This document shows, one piece after another, positions 5,964 to 8,686 of a stretch of 8,686 bases of DNA. The translations under genes and the position numbers were made by a program. Under the pieces are notes generated by a model, which saw only the letters and a list, made by a program, of their open reading frames with translations, searched no databases and was not told the DNA's origin. Each line of letters opens with the position of its first letter. Positions within the stretch are counted from its first letter, which is position 1. Origin of the DNA: an uncultured Oscillospiraceae bacterium (lineage in GTDB: Bacteria > Bacillota > Clostridia > UBA1381). The stretch covers positions 1-8,686 of the forward strand of contig CAMNAT010000062.1 in the NCBI GenBank assembly GCA_946531785.1. The letters run 5' to 3'.

Positions 5964-6565
5964 CAAGGATAAAGCTATGCGGCATGATGCGGCAGTGTGA
6001 TATTGAATATGCAAACGAGCTGATGCCGGAATATGTGGGGTTCGTGTTCGCAAGGGGAAGCCGCAGGTGCGTGAGCTTTGATACGGCGCGGGAGCTTTCC
6101 GCGCGGCTTGATCCGGGTATACTCCCGGTAGGTGTATTTGTAAATGAGGAAGTAAGGAACATAAAAGAGATGATCGATCACGGGATCATACGAATGGTGC
6201 AGCTGCACGGCGGCGAGGATGACGGTTATTTAAAAAGTCTTCGCCGCGCAGTGAGCTGTCCCGTAATTCAGGCGTTCAGGATAAGGACGGCTGAGGATAT
6301 AGCGGCGGCGGAGCGGTCTGCGGCCGACTATATCATGCTCGATTCCGGCGGCGGGACAGGCAGGGGCTTTGATCACAGTCTGATAGGTGATATCAGCCGT
6401 GAATTTTTTCTTGCCGGAGGGCTTGATGCCGGCAATGTCGCGGAGACCATAAAACGGTACAGACCGTTCGCGGTCGATGCAAGCTCCGCTCTTGAAACGG
6501 ATGGAGCAAAGGATAAGGATAAGATGAGGGCGTTCGTTATGAGCGTGAGAAAGGAAAACAATTAA
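5960..6565 (+). CDS. trpF: Phosphoribosylanthranilate isomerase (TrpF)
   Basis: TrpF performs the Amadori rearrangement of phosphoribosyl-anthranilate to CdRP, the step between TrpD and TrpC. The 201-residue length is usual for a stand-alone barrel. Catalytic Cys7 is in IKLCG (4-8) and catalytic Asp128 in MLDSGGGTGRGFDH (126-139). VGVFVNE (57-63) and QLHGGE (81-86) are standard. The phosphate-binding strand reads VDASSALE (172-179) instead of the more common VDVSSGVE, a variant noted in the findings. The ATG overlaps the trpC stop (ATGA), and AAGGG at 5949-5953 is 6 nt upstream. A single base separates its stop from trpB. Confidence 0.95.
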   Translation: MTRIKLCGMMRQCDIEYANELMPEYVGFVFARGSRRCVSFDTARELSARLDPGILPVGVFVNEEVRNIKEMIDHGIIRMVQLHGGEDDGYLKSLRRAVSCPVIQAFRIRTAEDIAAAERSAADYIMLDSGGGTGRGFDHSLIGDISREFFLAGGLDAGNVAETIKRYRPFAVDASSALETDGAKDKDKMRAFVMSVRKENN

Positions 6566-6566
6566 G

Positions 6567-7757
6567 ATGACAAACTCAAAGGGAAGATTCGGCATACACG
6601 GCGGCCAGTATATACCTGAAACGCTTATGAATGCGATCATAGAGCTTGAAGAGGCGTATGAGCATTATAAAAACGATCCGGAGTTCAACAGTGAGCTTAC
6701 GGAGCTTTTGAATAACTATGCCGGCAGACCGTCAAGGCTTTATTATGCAGAGAAGATGACAAAGGATCTGGGCGGCGCGAAGATATATTTGAAGCGTGAG
6801 GATCTCAATCATACCGGCTCGCATAAGATAAATAATGTGCTCGGTCAGGCGCTGCTTGCAAAGAAGATGGGCAAGACCAGACTTATCGCCGAGACCGGCG
6901 CGGGTCAGCACGGGGTCGCGACCGCGACGGCGGCGGCGCTGATGAACATGGAATGCGTTGTATTTATGGGCAAGGAGGATACAGAGCGTCAGGCGCTCAA
7001 TGTATACCGTATGAGGCTCTTGGGCTCAGAGGTCGTTCCCGTAACGACGGGGACGGCGACCTTGAAGGACGCGGTGTCCGAGGCTATGCGCGAGTGGACA
7101 AAGCGGATCTCCGATACACATTATTGCTTGGGCTCGGTAATGGGGCCGCATCCGTTCCCGACTATCGTCCGTGACTTCCAGGCGGTGATCTCACGCGAGA
7201 TCAAGCAGCAGCTTGCAGAGCTTGAAGGTCGGCTCCCGGACGCGGTGCTTGCATGTGTGGGCGGCGGCTCGAACGCAATAGGCAGCTTTTATCATTTTAT
7301 AGACGACAGTACAGTGCGCCTCATCGGCTGCGAGGCGGCGGGAAGAGGTATAGATACCTTTGAAACAGCCGCGACCGTGAACACCGGCAGAGTCGGCATA
7401 TTCCACGGTATGAAGTCGTATTTCTGTCAGGATGAGTACGGTCAGATAGCGCCGGTATATTCGATCTCGGCGGGACTTGATTATCCGGGAGTAGGCCCCG
7501 AGCATGCGAACCTGCACGATACGGGCAGAGCCGAGTATGTGCCGGTGACGGATGACGAGGCTGTGGACGCGTTTGAATATCTTTCAAGGACAGAGGGCAT
7601 TATTCCCGCGATAGAGTCAGCGCACGCCGTAGCGCACGCTATAAAGCTTGCGCCGAGGATGGGTAAGGATCAGATAATGGTCGTGACCATATCCGGCCGC
7701 GGCGACAAGGACTGCGCGCAGATAGCAAGATACAGAGGGGAGAACATATATGAGTAA
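6567..7757 (+). CDS. trpB: Tryptophan synthase beta chain (TrpB1 type)
   Basis: TrpB is the PLP enzyme that condenses indole, channelled from TrpA, with serine to give tryptophan. It has 396 residues, and its numbering matches the enteric enzyme almost exactly: Schiff-base Lys87 in HTGSHKINN (82-90), Glu109 before GAGQHG (111-116), phosphate-binding GGGSN (232-236), Asp305 in AGLDYPGVGPEH (302-313), Glu350, and Ser376 in SGRGDKD (376-382) next to the PLP ring. The short N-terminus and the YPGVGPEH motif mark the TrpB1 form that works in an alpha2-beta2 complex, not the stand-alone TrpB2. AAGGA (6551-6555) lies 11 nt before the ATG, a slightly long spacing, so re-initiation after trpF (1-nt gap) may help. 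It overlaps trpA by 8 nt. Confidence 0.98.
   Translation: MTNSKGRFGIHGGQYIPETLMNAIIELEEAYEHYKNDPEFNSELTELLNNYAGRPSRLYYAEKMTKDLGGAKIYLKREDLNHTGSHKINNVLGQALLAKKMGKTRLIAETGAGQHGVATATAAALMNMECVVFMGKEDTERQALNVYRMRLLGSEVVPVTTGTATLKDAVSEAMREWTKRISDTHYCLGSVMGPHPFPTIVRDFQAVISREIKQQLAELEGRLPDAVLACVGGGSNAIGSFYHFIDDSTVRLIGCEAAGRGIDTFETAATVNTGRVGIFHGMKSYFCQDEYGQIAPVYSISAGLDYPGVGPEHANLHDTGRAEYVPVTDDEAVDAFEYLSRTEGIIPAIESAHAVAHAIKLAPRMGKDQIMVVTISGRGDKDCAQIARYRGENIYE
7735..7742 (+). promoter_or_regulatory. Ribosome binding site of trpA inside trpB
   Basis: GAGGGGAG in the last codons of trpB is 7 nt before the trpA ATG at 7750. It supports the start chosen for trpA and the 8-nt overlap with trpB, which would help produce matched amounts of the two synthase subunits. 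Confidence 0.8.
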
Positions 7758-8517
7758 TATAAGATCGGCATTTGCCGGCGGAAAGGCGTTTATACCGTTC
7801 ATAACCTGCGGTGATCCGACGCTTGACGCGACTATGGAGATTGTGCGCGCAGCGGCGGAAAACGGCGCGGATCTGATAGAGCTGGGCATCCCGTTTTCAG
7901 ATCCGACAGCGGAAGGCCCCGTCATCCAGGGCGCAAATATACGCGCACTCAGGGGCGGCGTGACCACAGATAAGATCTTCGATATGGTAAGGCGGCTGCG
8001 CGAGGATGTGACCGTCCCGATGGTCTTCATGACATATGCGAATGTTGTATTCTCATACGGAGCGGAGCGGTTCATATCGGCCTGTGCCGATATCGGCATA
8101 GACGGACTGATCCTTCCCGATCTCCCGTATGAGGAGAAGGATGAGTTTCAGCCGGTATGCACAAAGTATGGCGTTGACCTGATATCGCTCATAGCCCCGA
8201 CATCCGCGGCGCGTGTGGGTATGATAAGCCGCGACGCGGAGGGCTTTATCTATATAGTTTCAAGCCTCGGCGTAACGGGAACGAGAAATGAGATAAGCAC
8301 CGATCTCAGCTCGATAGTCAGCGAGATACGCAAAAACACAGATATACCGTGCGCGATAGGCTTTGGTATATCGAAGCCGGAGCAGGCGGCGGATATGGCA
8401 AAGCTGGCGGACGGCGTTATCGTCGGCTCGGCGATAATAAAGCTCATAGAGGAGCATGGCGAAAACGCGGCGGCTCCGGTGGGCGAGTATATAAAGAGAA
8501 TGAAGTCGGCTTTATAA
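7750..8517 (+). CDS. trpA: Tryptophan synthase alpha chain (TrpA)
   Basis: TrpA cleaves indole-3-glycerol phosphate to indole and glyceraldehyde-3-phosphate and passes indole to TrpB. The 255-residue barrel is of normal length. Visible motifs are FIPFITCGDP (14-23), ELGIPFSDP (44-52) with catalytic Glu44 (equivalent to E. coli Glu49), and TYANVVFSYG (97-106). DGLILPDLPYEE, VTGTR in the flexible loop 6, GFGIS, and the phosphate-binding DGVIVGSAI follow. The second catalytic acid, Asp60 in E. coli, is Glu55 here: PTAEG replaces PLADG. My recollection is that this variant also occurs in other Firmicutes TrpA proteins, so it is probably functional. The gene ends with a double stop TAATAA (8515-8520). 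Confidence 0.97.
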   Translation: MSNIRSAFAGGKAFIPFITCGDPTLDATMEIVRAAAENGADLIELGIPFSDPTAEGPVIQGANIRALRGGVTTDKIFDMVRRLREDVTVPMVFMTYANVVFSYGAERFISACADIGIDGLILPDLPYEEKDEFQPVCTKYGVDLISLIAPTSAARVGMISRDAEGFIYIVSSLGVTGTRNEISTDLSSIVSEIRKNTDIPCAIGFGISKPEQAADMAKLADGVIVGSAIIKLIEEHGENAAAPVGEYIKRMKSAL

Positions 8518-8525
8518 TAAAAAGT

Positions 8526-8532
8526 AAGGGGA
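8526..8532 (+). promoter_or_regulatory. Ribosome binding site of the DAHP synthase gene
   Basis: AAGGGGA lies 8 nt before the ATG at 8541, in the 23-nt gap after trpA. The gap holds no terminator and no promoter, so the gene is probably read from the trp transcript. Confidence 0.75.
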
Positions 8533-8540
8533 TAAATAAA

Positions 8541-8686
8541 ATGAACAGTGGAATGAATATGGATTTCATCGTAAAGCTTCCGATACCGAAGCTTATCAAG
8601 GAGGAATATCCGCTTGATGCGCGTCTTGCCGAGGTCGTTGAAAAAAGGAACGGCGAGATCGTTGATGTGTTCGCGGGCAGATCGGA
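8541..8686 (+). CDS. Probable type I 3-deoxy-7-phosphoheptulonate (DAHP) synthase, N-terminus (3' partial)
   Basis: Only 48 complete codons are in the window, and the frame is still open at the edge. The segment FIVKLPIPKLIKEEYPL (residues 9-25), then an alpha-helical stretch, then EIVDVFAGRS (39-48), resembles the N-terminal extension of AroF/AroG/AroH-type DAHP synthases of Clostridia. In those proteins a GxSDK segment leads into the conserved IIGPCS phosphoenolpyruvate-binding motif, which would lie just past the window end. DAHP synthase joins phosphoenolpyruvate and erythrose-4-phosphate at the entry to the shikimate pathway, so its place after trpA makes metabolic sense. The catalytic residues cannot be seen, and I cannot tell which amino acid inhibits it, so no gene symbol is given. 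The start follows from the ribosome binding site; the ATGs at 8553 and 8559 are less well placed. Confidence 0.75.
   Translation, partial: MNSGMNMDFIVKLPIPKLIKEEYPLDARLAEVVEKRNGEIVDVFAGRS

Overview
The window carries a complete tryptophan biosynthesis operon, all on the + strand, in the order trpE-trpG-trpD-trpC-trpF-trpB-trpA. It is preceded by a tryptophan-specific T-box leader and followed closely by the start of a gene that looks like a type I DAHP synthase. The T-box control, AGGAGG-type ribosome binding sites, SpoIIE-like phosphatase and heavy use of ATA and AGG codons point to a Gram-positive member of the Clostridia, perhaps a gut Oscillospirales/Ruminococcaceae type. That assignment is inferred from style, not from a search.

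Layout: (1) Bases 1-848 hold the 3' end of a regulator that fuses a PP2C/SpoIIE phosphatase domain to an RsbW-like ATPase domain. (2) Bases 851-1762 hold an RluA-family pseudouridine synthase that starts 2 nt after the regulator stops. (3) Bases 1759-2092 are non-coding apart from the last codon of the synthase. They hold a consensus promoter whose -35 box contains that stop codon, then a roughly 300-nt T-box riboswitch with a UGG specifier, a mutually exclusive antiterminator/terminator pair, and a U-tract. (4) Bases 2093-8517 hold seven trp genes. Most junctions overlap (4 nt at E/G, D/C and C/F; 8 nt at B/A) or have a 1-nt gap (F/B); only trpG/trpD has a real spacer (36 nt). (5) Base 8541 to the window end is the first 48 codons of the probable DAHP synthase, 23 nt after trpA with no terminator between.

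How it works together: anthranilate synthase (TrpE plus its glutaminase TrpG) converts chorismate to anthranilate. TrpD, TrpF and TrpC carry this through phosphoribosyl-anthranilate and CdRP to indole-3-glycerol phosphate, and the TrpA/TrpB complex makes tryptophan. The DAHP synthase would feed the top of the shikimate pathway, so one Trp-sensing switch could control both precursor entry and the dedicated branch. When uncharged tRNA-Trp accumulates, the leader should fold into the antiterminator and the whole unit is read.

This is mostly a well-known pathway rather than a new system. The points most worth a second look are the Asp-to-Glu change at a catalytic position of TrpA, the DAHP synthase under apparent T-box control, the promoter built into the end of the pseudouridine synthase gene, competing helices inside the T-box leader, and the phosphatase-kinase fusion at the left edge. 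I see no convincing gene on the minus strand, and no mobile element, CRISPR array, tRNA or rRNA.
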